Below are positions 44,771 to 54,543 of a stretch of 64,000 nucleotides of DNA, piece by piece. The stretch lies in contig JAJPKF010000006.1 of assembly GCA_021323865.1 (NCBI GenBank), forward strand, positions 1-64,000. Reading direction: 5' to 3'. The position numbers were made by a program, and so were the translations under genes. The DNA comes from Pseudomonadota bacterium (GTDB lineage Bacteria > Chloroflexota > UBA5177 > JAJPKF01). The notes under the pieces are model-generated. The model was not told the DNA's origin. It worked only from the letters and a program-made list of their open reading frames with translations, and searched no databases. Numbering within the stretch: position 1 is the stretch's first letter; the number at the start of each line of letters is the position of its first letter.

Positions 44771-47176
44771 TCAGCCGGCCAGAGCTGCCGGCTCGGCGAT
44801 GCGCCCCTCCCGCTTCGCCCGGTCGAGGGCCCTCATGATGCGGTCGGAGGTAATGGGAGTGGCGTCGAACCGTACTCCGACCGCATCGTACACGGCGTTG
44901 GCAATCGCGGGAATTACGGGGCTGAGCGGGCCCTCGCCCGCTTCCTTCGCTCCAAATGGCCCTTCCGCGTCTGGTCCCTCGACAATGATCGACTCGAGCG
45001 CGGGCGTTTCCAGAATGGTCGGTATCTTGTACTCGAGTAGCGACGGCTTCTTGTGCAGGCCCTTCCGGAACACCTGCTCTTCCATGACGGCTTCTCCGTA
45101 GCCCATGTACGCGCTGCCCTCGATCTGCCCCTCGACAATCATGGGGTTGATGGCACGACCGCAGTCGTGGGCAATCGTCACCTTGTCCACGTGCAGCTCG
45201 AAGGTCTCCAGGTCGACCGACACTTCGGCGACCGCGGTGGTAAAGCTATACGCCGGCGACGGGCCGACGCCGGAGCCCTTATACTTGCCGCCGAGCTTGG
45301 GTGGCGTATAGGAGCCCGCCGCGGCCAGCGTTCCGAACCGAGCCTCGGCCGCTTGAACGGCCTCAATAAAGTCGATGGCTCGGTCAGTGTCGTCGCGGTT
45401 ATAGATCCGCCGGCCTCCGAGCCTGAGCCGTTCTCGCGGGGTTTCAAGCCTCTCGGATGCCACATCCAGGAGCAGATCCCGCAGCTTCTCGGCAGCCTGC
45501 CGGGCGGCGTTTCCGGCCATGAAGGTCACGCGGCTCGAGTAGCTGCCCAGATCTACGGGTGTGAGGTCGGTGTCTCCGGAGCAAACGCGTACGTCGATGG
45601 GGTCGACGCCCAACACCTCGGATACGATGTACGCCAGCATGGAATCCGAGTCCTGCCCAATGTCGGTGGTCCCACAGTAGATGGCGACACCACCGCCCCG
45701 GTCGATCTTCACCATCGCGCCCGAGTGGGGCATCGGGTTCCAGTAGATCGGAAGGCCCGCACCCGACATGTACACCGACGATGCGAGGCCGATGCCGGTG
45801 CCGAAGGGCAGCTTCCGGAATCTGGCCTGGAAGTCGGTTCGCTGCGATGCCGCGCGGAGCGTATCCCGCACGGCGCAGCTCGTGATCCGGAGACCGTTGA
45901 CGGTACCGCTCATCGGATCAACCGCGTTCCGCATTCGCATCCCAACCGGATCGAGACCCAAGTCTTCGGCAATCTTGTCGAGCTGGCATTCGATGGCGAA
46001 CCGAGGCTGCACGGTTCCATGTCCGCGCTTGGGGCCACAGGGCGGCTTGTTGGTGAAGACCCGAACACCGTCGAAGGCATATCGCGGCACCTTGTAGGGC
46101 ATGGTGTTGAGGGCGCCCGTGTAATAGGTCGTGGCGACTCCGTAGGATCCATATGCGCCGCCGTCGAGCCATGACTGGAAGTGCATGGCCGTAATGGAAC
46201 CGTCCTTCCGGACACCCGTCTTGATCCGCATCCGAACCGGATGGCGCCCTCGATGGCAGTAGAAAACCTCTTCGCGGCTGAGCTCGATGAGGACGGGACG
46301 GCCTGCCTTTCTCGCCAGCGCCGCGGCCGCTACCTCGTGAGAAAACATCTCGCTCTTGCCGCCGAAGGCCCCGCCTGACGGAGGCGCGATGATGCGGATC
46401 TGAGCCGTGGGCATGGACAGCGCCTTCGACAGCTCACGGTGGACATAATGTGGCGTCTGCGTGCTCGACCAGACGGTCAGCTTGCCGTGGAGCTCATATT
46501 GGGCAATCACGGCATGGTTTTCCATGGGAGCATGCGTGTTGCCCTCGAAGAAGAATTCGTCCTCGCGGACATGGTCCGCTTCCGCGAATCCAACTTCGGG
46601 CGACTCGAACTCGAGGTGAACCTCCTTATGGATGTTCCCCTCGCCCCCCTGGTCTTCATGGATTCTCGGTTTCTCCGGATCGAGGGCCTCGTCGATGCTC
46701 ATGATTGCCGGCAGGGGCTCGTACAGCACCTCGATCGCATTACAGGCCTGCTCCGCCGTCAGCTCGTCGACGGCGGCCACGGCGGCGACGGCCTCGCCGA
46801 CATACCTGACCTTGTCGATGGCGAAGGCCGTCTCGTCTTGAGACGAAGGCATGATCCCGTAGCGCTCGGGCAGGTCGGCCCCGCTTATGACCGCGAAGAC
46901 ACCCGGCATTGCCTCGGCCTTACGAGTGTCAACGTGGAGAACCCGGGCATGGGGATAGGGGCTCCGCAGCAGCCGACCGAAGCACAGCCTGGGAAGCTTG
47001 AGATCGGCCGTGTACTTGGTGCCGCCAGTCGCTTTCGCGAGATGCTCGTACTTGAGGTTGCGGCGACCGATGATGTGCAGCTCATCCGCCTGTGCTGGGC
47101 CGTCGGCGCGATCGCGACGCGGTGAACTTACGGGCTCGGCATCAGGTGGGGCGGTAGCGCTAGCCGGCTTGGGCAT
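44771..47176 (-). CDS. Molybdenum hydroxylase large (molybdopterin) subunit (HcrA-like)
   Basis: 801-residue Mo-cofactor subunit. It has GGTKYTADLKLP, the SGGAFGGKSEMF and RGHGTVQPRFAIE cofactor-binding motifs, and the catalytic Glu in FGAKEAGEGP near the C terminus. With HcrC- and HcrB-like subunits it forms a heterotrimer that hydroxylates or reduces an aromatic ring-bearing substrate. The overall similarity to 4-hydroxybenzoyl-CoA reductase alpha subunit is judged from these motifs and the partner subunit. It overlaps the small subunit gene by 17 nt. Confidence 0.9.
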   Translation of the reverse strand: MPKPASATAPPDAEPVSSPRRDRADGPAQADELHIIGRRNLKYEHLAKATGGTKYTADLKLPRLCFGRLLRSPYPHARVLHVDTRKAEAMPGVFAVISGADLPERYGIMPSSQDETAFAIDKVRYVGEAVAAVAAVDELTAEQACNAIEVLYEPLPAIMSIDEALDPEKPRIHEDQGGEGNIHKEVHLEFESPEVGFAEADHVREDEFFFEGNTHAPMENHAVIAQYELHGKLTVWSSTQTPHYVHRELSKALSMPTAQIRIIAPPSGGAFGGKSEMFSHEVAAAALARKAGRPVLIELSREEVFYCHRGRHPVRMRIKTGVRKDGSITAMHFQSWLDGGAYGSYGVATTYYTGALNTMPYKVPRYAFDGVRVFTNKPPCGPKRGHGTVQPRFAIECQLDKIAEDLGLDPVGMRMRNAVDPMSGTVNGLRITSCAVRDTLRAASQRTDFQARFRKLPFGTGIGLASSVYMSGAGLPIYWNPMPHSGAMVKIDRGGGVAIYCGTTDIGQDSDSMLAYIVSEVLGVDPIDVRVCSGDTDLTPVDLGSYSSRVTFMAGNAARQAAEKLRDLLLDVASERLETPRERLRLGGRRIYNRDDTDRAIDFIEAVQAAEARFGTLAAAGSYTPPKLGGKYKGSGVGPSPAYSFTTAVAEVSVDLETFELHVDKVTIAHDCGRAINPMIVEGQIEGSAYMGYGEAVMEEQVFRKGLHKKPSLLEYKIPTILETPALESIIVEGPDAEGPFGAKEAGEGPLSPVIPAIANAVYDAVGVRFDATPITSDRIMRALDRAKREGRIAEPAALAG

Positions 47177-47657
47177 GAAGCCGCCTTCCGTCCGTCATGG
47201 AACCGGCAGCCGCCTCGACCGCCTCGATGATCTTCGTGTATCCGGTGCACCGGCAGAGATTGCCGGCAAGCGCCTCTTTGATGTCGTCCCGGCTCGGATG
47301 CGGGTTCTGCTCCAAGAGAGCAACCGCCGAGAGAATCATGCCCGGCGTGCAGTAGCCGCACTGAGATCCGCCCCATTCGGCGAAGGCCACCTGCACAGGA
47401 TGGAGGACGGAGCCATGCTGCAGTCCCTCGATTGTGGTGACGTCATGGCCGACGGCCTCGACGGCCAGGAACAGACAGGAAACGACCGGCTCGCCGTCGA
47501 CCAGAACGGTGCACGCTCCGCATTCACCAAGCTCGCAGCCGTGCTTGGTTCCCGTGAGGTCGAGGTCCTCTCTGAGCACCTCGAGCAGCGTCTTGCTGTG
47601 CTCGAAGGCCAGCGTCCGGTCCTCGCCGTTGATTCGAAGCGTAAAGAGCGATTTCAT
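47160..47657 (-). CDS. Molybdenum hydroxylase small [2Fe-2S] subunit (HcrC-like)
   Basis: 165 residues, two [2Fe-2S] clusters. The plant-ferredoxin-like cluster has CELGECGACTVLVDGEPVVSC; the second has CGYCTPGMILS and CRCTGYTKI. It passes electrons between the Mo site and the FAD/[4Fe-4S] subunit. First gene of the operon; ATG at 47657, with a weak ribosome site. Confidence 0.95.
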   Translation of the reverse strand: MKSLFTLRINGEDRTLAFEHSKTLLEVLREDLDLTGTKHGCELGECGACTVLVDGEPVVSCLFLAVEAVGHDVTTIEGLQHGSVLHPVQVAFAEWGGSQCGYCTPGMILSAVALLEQNPHPSRDDIKEALAGNLCRCTGYTKIIEAVEAAAGSMTDGRRLHAQAG

Positions 47658-47739
47658 GAGGCTTTACAGGCTCATTCTCGCACCGGCGACCCGATTCGGC
47701 CGGCGCCACGGGCGACCGGCTCAGCTGTGCCGGCCCTCG

Positions 47740-49398
47740 TTACGTCCCGGGCTGCAGACGCCGGTGAAGCTCGAGCAGCTTCACGTCGTCGAACCAAGCG
47801 GTACCCTTGCCGGTGAGCACGCACTGAATGTTCAGCAGCTTGACACCCTGCGGGATGAAGAACGTCCGCGAGAATCTGTGCCAGGATGTGGTGCCCTTGA
47901 CACGCGGGAACTTGGGCAGGGTGGGCCCCTCCCAGGGGCTGGCCCGAATCAGTGTTGCCGCGAAGTAAGCGCTGTCACCTCGGTCGGTGCCCAAACCAAA
48001 GTCGCAGCCCTTGCACAGCCGGACATCCTTGGTCATCATCCAACCGGACAGCCGGTACCACCGATAGGGAATCACCCGCACCACCTGTCCCCAGAACAAG
48101 GCCGCGTGGGGCGTCTTGCGCTCCCATTCGATCCTTCCGCTGCTGAAGCCGCTGTGCGCCACGGTGGAGTCGAAGGCCAGGTTCGCGCGGACGGTGGGAG
48201 GAAGCGTTTCGGTCAGAAGATCGTCCATCTGCCAGCCAAGAACGCCGCCCGTCTCAAAGCCGCCGTTCACGAGATGCTTCGGGGGCGGCGGGAAGGGCGG
48301 CACGATAGGCTTGCCGGGAACGTTGGCGATCGGCTCGGCCTGAGGCACCCCAGGTCCCCAGATGGTGACGCCGTGAGTATTGGCGTTGCCGCTGGCCACC
48401 CCGCCGTTGGGCATGGGCCAGCAGCTGTAGGGCTCGGGGAGATCGTAGTAGCGCCGTCGAATGACTCCCTTGCGGCTCACCTCGAGGCAGCGGTTGTGAA
48501 GTGAGTCGTCGACCAGAATGTCTCCGTTGGTCATCTGCATCGCGTCGCGGGGCCACAGGATCTTCTCGCCGCCTGTGGCGTTCCGTGTGTTGTTGATGGC
48601 CGGATACTGCCACAGTTCCCGAGTGCAGTTACGGTTGACGATGACGACTCGCGCATTATCTGAGTCGGAGATGATCGTGTCCCCGTTGGCCAGCCGCTGA
48701 GCGTTGTGCTCCCCGAGCAGGTGGTCGGGCTTGCCGTCGAGGTTGATGAACCGGCTGCACTTCCAGTAGACGTGGCCGTGCCGGTCGATCTCGAAGACCG
48801 TGTTGTTCATACGGGATGTGATCAGATAGTGACCGTTGGGGATCTCGAGCGCATTGTTAGGGTATTCGAGCCGTGACCCGTCACTCAGGCGCCCGCGACC
48901 CAGAAAGCCATGACCGGGGCCGAGATCGTCCGTATTGAAGACGATCTTGCACTGACGGTTGACCTCGATGACCCGGTTGTTGTTGGTGTCCGTGATCAGG
49001 ATGTTGCCGCGGGTCGTCGGATAGGCGGAGTGGACAAAGTCCAGTTGCGGGTTGAAGTATGCCCAGATTGGTTTCCCTTGCGGACTAAACTCCACCACTT
49101 TGCTGCCGTACCGATTGAAGGCGCCGGCGTCCGCCACCAGGAATGACCCGCCCGCCTCTGGCGTCACCTGGGCCGGCGTGTATATGAAGCCAAGCGCCGG
49201 CGGGACCGGATGCGGGCAGAAGCCCGCATGGGGAAGCGCCGGCACCTTGGGACCGACCGCGGGGGCGAATGGTGCCTGCACCGACTGGCCGATACAGCCG
49301 GAGAGCGCGAGGCACGCCAGGAATGGGGTGAGGACTGAGAGCAGTTTCCCTTTGAGGGCGCGGATCAGGGATAGCAGTCCAGTGGTCGGGAGCATCAT
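47740..49398 (-). CDS. Beta-propeller lipoprotein with C-terminal carbohydrate-binding-like domain
   Basis: 552 residues. A signal peptide ends in the lipobox LSGC (FLACLALSGC), so it is probably an extracytoplasmic lipoprotein. Residues about 70-380 form repeated blades of the arylsulfotransferase/NHL type (FLVADAGAFNRYGSKVVEFS, ITDTNNNRVIEVNR, EHNAQRLANGDTIISDSDNARVV). The last 150 residues begin LVNGGFETG and look like a CBM4/9-type jelly roll. Enzyme activity is not clear. The double ATG at 49398/49395 has no Shine-Dalgarno site but GATAAT ends 6 nt upstream (leaderless candidate). Confidence 0.75.
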   Translation of the reverse strand: MMLPTTGLLSLIRALKGKLLSVLTPFLACLALSGCIGQSVQAPFAPAVGPKVPALPHAGFCPHPVPPALGFIYTPAQVTPEAGGSFLVADAGAFNRYGSKVVEFSPQGKPIWAYFNPQLDFVHSAYPTTRGNILITDTNNNRVIEVNRQCKIVFNTDDLGPGHGFLGRGRLSDGSRLEYPNNALEIPNGHYLITSRMNNTVFEIDRHGHVYWKCSRFINLDGKPDHLLGEHNAQRLANGDTIISDSDNARVVIVNRNCTRELWQYPAINNTRNATGGEKILWPRDAMQMTNGDILVDDSLHNRCLEVSRKGVIRRRYYDLPEPYSCWPMPNGGVASGNANTHGVTIWGPGVPQAEPIANVPGKPIVPPFPPPPKHLVNGGFETGGVLGWQMDDLLTETLPPTVRANLAFDSTVAHSGFSSGRIEWERKTPHAALFWGQVVRVIPYRWYRLSGWMMTKDVRLCKGCDFGLGTDRGDSAYFAATLIRASPWEGPTLPKFPRVKGTTSWHRFSRTFFIPQGVKLLNIQCVLTGKGTAWFDDVKLLELHRRLQPGT

Positions 49399-49454
49399 CG
49401 AAGCATTATCCCAAGCAACGCGCCCTCCATGCATCCCGCCTGAGATGGCCGTGG

Positions 49455-49748
49455 CTACTCCGGCTCTCCCTCAAACTGGCGTCGAAGGGCGGCGTCCTGG
49501 ATCTCATCTAGATCTACGTTCAACGTTCTGATGTTTTGGCCCATCGTCTCCACGGGCGCTTCCGGCTGAAGCCGCTGCACCGAGGGATGGTCCGGATGCA
49601 TCAGCGTGACCCGGCCGCAGCCGCGGCAGAAGAGCATGGCCACAGGGATGTGCTCGTCGAGCCAGTCGCGAACCGTCGCATCGGCGGCTCGAAGGCCCAC
49701 GACCCGGTAGCCCTCGTACCGTTGCGAACAGTGGGGACAGGCGCTCAT
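49455..49748 (-). CDS. Small zinc-binding protein
   Basis: 97 residues with CPHCSQRYEGY at the start and CRGCGRV about 35 residues later, forming one CxxC-CxxC zinc site; the C-terminal half is polar and unstructured-looking. The ATG at 49748 overlaps the stop of an upstream 42-residue membrane ORF (ATGA). Function unknown. Confidence 0.65.
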   Translation of the reverse strand: MSACPHCSQRYEGYRVVGLRAADATVRDWLDEHIPVAMLFCRGCGRVTLMHPDHPSVQRLQPEAPVETMGQNIRTLNVDLDEIQDAALRRQFEGEPE

Positions 49749-49873
49749 TCCTGTCGCGGTCGCCGCCTCACGCGGGCGTGTCCGCTCTGATCATCCCAGG
49801 CCTTCAACAAGAGCAGCCCTGCCGTCGCCACGGCGACGACTCCCACGACAAGCTCCACGGCCGTCACCAGCAT
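49745..49873 (-). CDS. Small single-pass membrane protein (42 residues)
   Basis: A short frame starting MLVTAVELVVGVVAVATAG, then a Leu run and a basic tail (VRRRPRQE). One transmembrane helix with positive-inside tail. Its stop overlaps the start of the following zinc protein in the ATGA manner used by many genes here, which supports it being real. The ribosome site is weak. Confidence 0.5.
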   Translation of the reverse strand: MLVTAVELVVGVVAVATAGLLLLKAWDDQSGHARVRRRPRQE

Positions 49874-49966
49874 CGGGTATTCCAGGCGAGTTGGTGCCCC
49901 AATATAGCCAACAGAGCCCCACGTCGCGAAGAGAGCCCTGCCGGCCGAAAGCCGCCCTGCGACGTC

Positions 49967-50329
49967 TTAGTGGGCCAGGACCGCCCGGGCCTTCTTATCT
50001 GCCACGCTCTGGCAGCCGACACACAGCGTCGCGAACGGGAGTGCCTGCAGTCGCCGCGGTGGAATGTCGGCCCCGCAGTCGGCGCACACGCCGTACGAGC
50101 CGTTGTCGAGGCGCTCGAGGGCGGACTCGATGGTCGTGAGCCGCCCGTCCAGTGAATCCGATAGGGCCTGATCCTGTCCCCAGCTCGACGCGGGAACTCC
50201 ATCTCCGTCAAATTCGATGTCCAAGGCATCACGCGCGATGGCAGTCATCCGGTTGAGAACCGCTTCTCGCTCTCGGGTGAGCATCTCGCGCACAGATTCG
50301 GCATAGCTATCGACAGTTGCGTCTGTCAT
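49967..50329 (-). CDS. DksA/TraR-family zinc-finger protein
   Basis: 120 residues: an N-terminal coiled-coil region (ESVREMLTREREAVLNRM) and a C-terminal DksA-type zinc finger CADCGADIPPRRLQALPFATLCVGCQ. Such proteins bind in the secondary channel of RNA polymerase or act as general regulators. ATG at 50329 follows AGAGGGGAACAAG; the longer frame to 50401 has no features. It ends 540 nt before tRNA-Val in the opposite reading sense of DUF1385. Confidence 0.88.
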   Translation of the reverse strand: MTDATVDSYAESVREMLTREREAVLNRMTAIARDALDIEFDGDGVPASSWGQDQALSDSLDGRLTTIESALERLDNGSYGVCADCGADIPPRRLQALPFATLCVGCQSVADKKARAVLAH

Positions 50330-50510
50330 CTTGTTCCCCTCTGAGATGATTTCGCGTGCTGAGCACGAAATGTGCCAGCGCCGAGTCGATCCTCGACTCA
50401 AGCGGGGGTACCGTCCAACAGCAAGTGTATCACCCGGCTGGAAGCCGCCGTCCTTCGTCCGGCACCCGGGACAGACAGCGAGCGAGACTTCGTGAGGGAA
50501 AGGTGAATGG

Positions 50511-50583
50511 TGGGCGCGGCAGGACTCGAACCCGCGACCCTGCGGATGTAAGCCGCATGCTCTACCAGCTGAGCTACGCGCCC
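50511..50583 (-). tRNA. tRNA-Val (anticodon UAC)
   Basis: 73-nt tRNA on the minus strand. Acceptor arms GGGCGCG/CGCGCCC, D stem GCTC/GAGC, anticodon stem TGCGG/CCGCA with loop CTTACAT (anticodon TAC), T arm GCGGG-TTCGAGT-CCTGC, discriminator A. CCA is not encoded. All stems pair apart from one G-T. Confidence 0.97.
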
Positions 50584-50659
50584 CTCCCGATTCTGCGGTA
50601 TGGGCAGGGTCGGGCGGAGGGGATACCTATAATTTGGGGCTCATTGACTGGAGGCGCCC

Positions 50660-51517
50660 GTGGCTACCCACTCTCCCGAACCGCCGGTGTACGGTGGCCG
50701 GGCATTGGCTCGAGGTGTGCTGATGGTGGGTCCGGGCGCCATGGCGGTTTCGGTTCGCGCGGCGGACGGCTCCATTTCCACTGCCGTGGAGCCCTTTCAG
50801 CCACCATTTTCGGCCGCCAAGGGCGTGCCGTTTCTGCGTGGCCTCGCCGCGATGGCCGGCGCCGTCGTGCTGGCCCTGAAATCGGCCCGGATGGAACGGC
50901 GGCTCATCACCGACGAGAGCCGGCTCCAGCGTCTGCTCCTGACTCTCGGTCCGATTGTTTCCGTGAGTCTTCTGGAATCGGTTCTCCGTCAACTTGTGGC
51001 GGCCAGGCGGGGCCAGCGCGCGGGGCCTGGAATGGGTGTGACCACCGCAATTGCGCCGTTACTCGCCTTCCGGCTCTCGACGGTGGTATCTGCCAACCGG
51101 CAGCTGCTGCAGTACCACGCGGCGGAACATATGGCCGTGCATGCCGTCGAGGCAGGTCGCGAGCTGACTCCAGAGGGGTCTGCGCCGATGAGCCGCATCC
51201 ATCCGCGGTGCGGCACCAGCTTCGCCGTCTGGGTGATCGTGCTCAACATGGCCCTCCAGCGGGCGCTTCGCGGTCACCGGCTGGGTGCCGTTGTCGGTGG
51301 GCCACTCAGTCTTTCGCTCGGCTACGAGATTGCTCAGCTCGGCAACCGCAAGCGTGATGAACCTTGGGCGCGGTACGTCTTCGGGCCCGCTTGGGGCGCC
51401 CAGCTCCTAACCACCTCACCCCCGACCGATGAGCAGCTGGAGGTGGCCTGCTCAGCCCTCAAGGCGGTCATCGACTTCAAGGCCAGCGAGGCCGTTGGCT
51501 CCCCGGGGCTCGTCTAA
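50660..51517 (+). CDS. DUF1385-family membrane protein (YqhQ-like)
   Basis: 285-residue protein of the DUF1385 family, a conserved membrane-associated metal-binding-like protein of unknown role. Family motifs YHAAEHMAVHAVE, HPRCGTSFAV and ARYVFGPAWGAQLLTT are clear. Several membrane helices (about 50-72, 95-115, 150-165, 195-215). GTG start at 50660 with GGAGGCG upstream. It is followed by an MBL gene that overlaps its 3' end by 23 nt. Confidence 0.88.
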   Translation: MATHSPEPPVYGGRALARGVLMVGPGAMAVSVRAADGSISTAVEPFQPPFSAAKGVPFLRGLAAMAGAVVLALKSARMERRLITDESRLQRLLLTLGPIVSVSLLESVLRQLVAARRGQRAGPGMGVTTAIAPLLAFRLSTVVSANRQLLQYHAAEHMAVHAVEAGRELTPEGSAPMSRIHPRCGTSFAVWVIVLNMALQRALRGHRLGAVVGGPLSLSLGYEIAQLGNRKRDEPWARYVFGPAWGAQLLTTSPPTDEQLEVACSALKAVIDFKASEAVGSPGLV

Positions 51518-52367
51518 GCCACGGCAGCCCGACCCATTTCGGGGGCTCACAGCCGGTGTTCAGGTATCCACCGCCCCCAACCCGGGTCCCAAGACGCTAT
51601 CGGGCACCAACGTCTATCTGGTGGGCTCGCGCGTTCTGATCGACGCCGGGCCGGACGACGCGCGCTACATTGACGTTCTGGCAGAGTCCATCCTGCGGGG
51701 TGGCGGCGCGACTGCTCTTCTGCTGACCCATGGGCACCCAGACCATGCGGGCGGGGCGGCCGCTCTTGCCGAGCGTCTCGGCGTCCCCGTGTATCTAGCT
51801 CCCAATGCGGATCCCTCGGTTCTGGGGTCGCTTCCGGATGTCCGGGAGCTTGGGGATCGAGACACGTTCGACACGCCATCCGGAGCCGTTCGGGCCGTCG
51901 CGACACCGGGTCACGCGCGAGATCACTTCTGTTTCTGGCTGGAGGCCGAAGGAGTGCTGTTCTGCGGCGATACCGTTCTGGGGGTCGGCACGAGTCTGGT
52001 GGCCAGACCGGAAGGCGACATGGCGGCGTACCTGCAATCGCTCCGGCGAATCCGAGCCCTTCATCCTCGACTCATTGCCCCGGGCCACGGTCCGCCGGTC
52101 GGAGACCCATTGGCGAAGATCGACGAATACCTGGAGCACCGGCGCACGCGTGAACAGGCCCTGATGCAGGCTCTCGAAGGTGGTCCCGTCTCCCTTGACG
52201 AGCTGGTGGACAGCGTCTACGGGCCCCAGCCTTCCGAAATCCGGCGGCTGGCGCTGCTATCCGCCGAGGCGCAGCTGCACAAGTTGATGGACGAGGGCAT
52301 GGTGACGATGCACAGAGGCGCATATGCACTCAGCGAAGAGGCGCCACCGGCCGCGGGAGACGCCTAA
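51495..52367 (+). CDS. MBL-fold metallohydrolase (beta-lactamase-like 2 type)
   Basis: About 290 residues. The metallo-hydrolase core has NPGPKTLSGTNVYLVG, LLTHGHPDHAGG, ATPGHARDHFCFW, FCGDTVLG and LIAPGHGPPVGDP; a C-terminal winged-helix-like segment follows (EIRRLALLSAEAQLHKLMDEGMV), as in LACTB2-like hydrolases. Most likely a thioester or RNA-ended hydrolase; substrate unknown. The start is uncertain: TTG at 51495 is the nearest usable codon, ATG at 51429 the longest; both overlap the DUF1385 gene. Confidence 0.82.
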   Translation: MAPRGSSKPRQPDPFRGLTAGVQVSTAPNPGPKTLSGTNVYLVGSRVLIDAGPDDARYIDVLAESILRGGGATALLLTHGHPDHAGGAAALAERLGVPVYLAPNADPSVLGSLPDVRELGDRDTFDTPSGAVRAVATPGHARDHFCFWLEAEGVLFCGDTVLGVGTSLVARPEGDMAAYLQSLRRIRALHPRLIAPGHGPPVGDPLAKIDEYLEHRRTREQALMQALEGGPVSLDELVDSVYGPQPSEIRRLALLSAEAQLHKLMDEGMVTMHRGAYALSEEAPPAAGDA

Positions 52368-52491
52368 GAGCGCGTGAAGCGGTTGGGGAGGCCCAGCAAT
52401 GCGCACGTTTCCGCGGCATCCAGGGGTCCGTCGCCTTTGCTCCCGACCTAGCGACTTCTGAGCGGTCGGCTCCGGAGCCGCGCGACTGCCA

Positions 52492-53313
52492 TCATCCGGG
52501 TACGGGGTCGACGATGATGCCGGACCCTTCGACATACCCCGGATCTCCGGGAATGAGGAAGGTTCGCGCACCGTCCTGCTCCCGCCACCGGGGCATCACC
52601 GTCCTGACCGGCATCGCTCGGGTGGACGTCCAGAGCTCGTCGACCGAGGGGAATGCGGCCAGACGCTGGAGATGCCGTTCCGTGGCGAAGACCAGAGGAA
52701 AGCTTCCGGCTCGATAACGCTCCAGCGCCTCCTCGGGCCGTGTCCACAGACTGTCCGTCAGCTCATGGAGATCGGCGTGCACCGGTTCCTCACCCGGACG
52801 AAGCCGGACCAGAAAGAAGAAGGTGTCGAAGCGCTTGTTCAGGATCGGCGGCGTGACCCAGTTCGAGAAGAGCAGCAGACGATCGGCTTCGTAGATCAGA
52901 TCGTGCTGTTCGGCCAGATCTCGCATGCTGATCTCGCCACGGCGCACCCGATCCCGAGCCGCGGAGAGCTTACCGGCCTCGATCCCATGACCGGCAGGTG
53001 ACCCATCAGATCCGGCCGCTCGCGCCAGAAGCAAGCCCGCCTCTTCGAACAGCTCCCGAATGGCGGCCAGCCAGATGAGCGGCCATCCGATGCCTGGCGA
53101 TAGTTCACCGGCATTTGGCTGATCCGGTCGGTCGAGCCGCTCCTCCGCCACGATGTCTCGCGGGTCTGCCTTGCCGCCTGGAAACACGAAGACGTCGGGC
53201 GCGAAGTCGCTCCTAATGTGGCGGCGCGCCATGAAGACCTCCAGAACGGCCTCCGCTTGGCGAACGAGGACGACTGAAGCGGCCGGAACCGGCTCCGGCG
53301 CCGAGGCCGTCAA
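52492..53313 (-). CDS. Nudix hydrolase (NUDT19-like)
   Basis: 273-residue Nudix protein. An extended Nudix region runs from [11 protein letters not shown] to [16 protein letters not shown] with the REXXEE core; the FFFLVRL and [14 protein letters not shown] segments match the NUDT7/NUDT19-type acyl-CoA diphosphatases. With the neighbouring thiolase, CoA ester turnover is a reasonable inference. TTG at 53313 is proposed because it overlaps the thiolase stop by 3 nt (TTGA); the longer GTG-less frame overlaps further. Convergent gap of about 120 nt to the MBL gene contains an inverted repeat CGGCTCCGGAGCCG that may terminate transcription. Confidence 0.85.
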   Translation of the reverse strand: MTASAPEPVPAASVVLVRQAEAVLEVFMARRHIRSDFAPDVFVFPGGKADPRDIVAEERLDRPDQPNAGELSPGIGWPLIWLAAIRELFEEAGLLLARAAGSDGSPAGHGIEAGKLSAARDRVRRGEISMRDLAEQHDLIYEADRLLLFSNWVTPPILNKRFDTFFFLVRLRPGEEPVHADLHELTDSLWTRPEEALERYRAGSFPLVFATERHLQRLAAFPSVDELWTSTRAMPVRTVMPRWREQDGARTFLIPGDPGYVEGSGIIVDPVPG

Positions 53314-54518
53314 ACCGCCTCGAAGAGGGCGCTGATGCCCTGGCCGACACCGATACACATGGTGACCAATCCGCGCCTTGATCCACGCCCCTGCATCTCG
53401 TAGAGAAGTGTGGTGACCAGACGGGCCCCGCTGGCCCCAAGCGGATGGCCGAGGGCGATCGCTCCGCCATTGACGTTGACGGATTCCTGATCGAGTCCGA
53501 GGAGCCGGATGCAGGCCAGCGATTGGCTCGCGAAGGCCTCATTAAGCTCCACCAGATCAATCTCCTCGATTCCCACGGCGCATCGATCCAGGAGCTTCCG
53601 GGTTGCCGGGACGGGCCCCAGCCCCATGACGGACGGATCAACCCCGGCCGTTGCTGCATCGACGAATCGTCCCAAGGGCTGAAGGCCCAACTCCGAGGCG
53701 CGGTCTTCGCTGGTGATGAGAAGCGCCGAGGCGCCGTCGCTGATCTGCGAGGAGTTGCCGGCGGTCACGGTGCCATCGGCCTGAAAGGCGGGCTTCAGCT
53801 TGGCGAGTCGCTCCAGCGAGGTGTCGCGCCGCGGCCCGTCGTCGGTGTCGACGCGTTCATCACCCTCTCGCGTCCGGACCGGCACGGGGACGATCTCCCT
53901 CGAGAACCGGCAGGAATCCTGAGCGGCGACGGCTCGTTGGTGACTCTGCAGGGCGAACTTGTCTTGATCCTGCCGGCCGATGTCATGCTCACGAGCCACC
54001 CGCTCGGCGGTCTCGCCCAGACCGAGAGGCGGGTAACGCTCCGCAAGTCGTGGGTTGATCATTCTCCATCCGACCGTCGTGTCCTCGGCCACGGGCGGCC
54101 GGCGGTCGAAGGCCGTCTCGGGCTTGCGCGTGACATATGGCGCTCGGGTCATGCTCTCGGCGCCGCCCGCGATGAACACGTCGCCGGCGCCGACTTGAAT
54201 CTCCCGGCAGGCCGCCACGATCGCCTGAAGGCCCGATCCGCAGAGGCGGTTCAGGGTGGCACCGGGGACGGTCTCCGGAAGGCCGGCGAGGAGCGTGGCC
54301 ATGCGCGCCACGTTGCGGTTGTCCTCTCCCGCCTGATTGGCGGCCCCGAAGAACACGTCGTCAATGGTTCCCGCGTCAATCCCGGTCCGGTCCACGATGG
54401 AGCGAATCACGAGAGCCGCAAGGTCGTCCGGCCGAACGTCCCTCAGGGCGCCGGCGTACTTCCCAAACGGCGTGCGCACGGCGTCGACGACGACCGCCGG
54501 CCTCAGATTGGGGTTCAC
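53310..54518 (-). CDS. Acetyl-CoA acetyltransferase/3-oxoadipyl-CoA thiolase
   Basis: 402-residue thiolase. Catalytic Cys in [11 protein letters not shown] (about residue 91), His in [14 protein letters not shown] and the second Cys in CIGVGQGI. Located at the end of the Paa cluster, it probably acts as PaaJ (cleaving 3-oxoadipyl-CoA or 3-oxo-5,6-dehydrosuberyl-CoA), though generic acetyl-CoA acetyltransferase cannot be excluded. Start at 54518, 25 nt after the aldehyde dehydrogenase stop. Confidence 0.92.
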   Translation of the reverse strand: MNPNLRPAVVVDAVRTPFGKYAGALRDVRPDDLAALVIRSIVDRTGIDAGTIDDVFFGAANQAGEDNRNVARMATLLAGLPETVPGATLNRLCGSGLQAIVAACREIQVGAGDVFIAGGAESMTRAPYVTRKPETAFDRRPPVAEDTTVGWRMINPRLAERYPPLGLGETAERVAREHDIGRQDQDKFALQSHQRAVAAQDSCRFSREIVPVPVRTREGDERVDTDDGPRRDTSLERLAKLKPAFQADGTVTAGNSSQISDGASALLITSEDRASELGLQPLGRFVDAATAGVDPSVMGLGPVPATRKLLDRCAVGIEEIDLVELNEAFASQSLACIRLLGLDQESVNVNGGAIALGHPLGASGARLVTTLLYEMQGRGSRRGLVTMCIGVGQGISALFEAV

Positions 54519-54543
54519 GCTGTTCAGCCTCGGCTGGAGGAGG

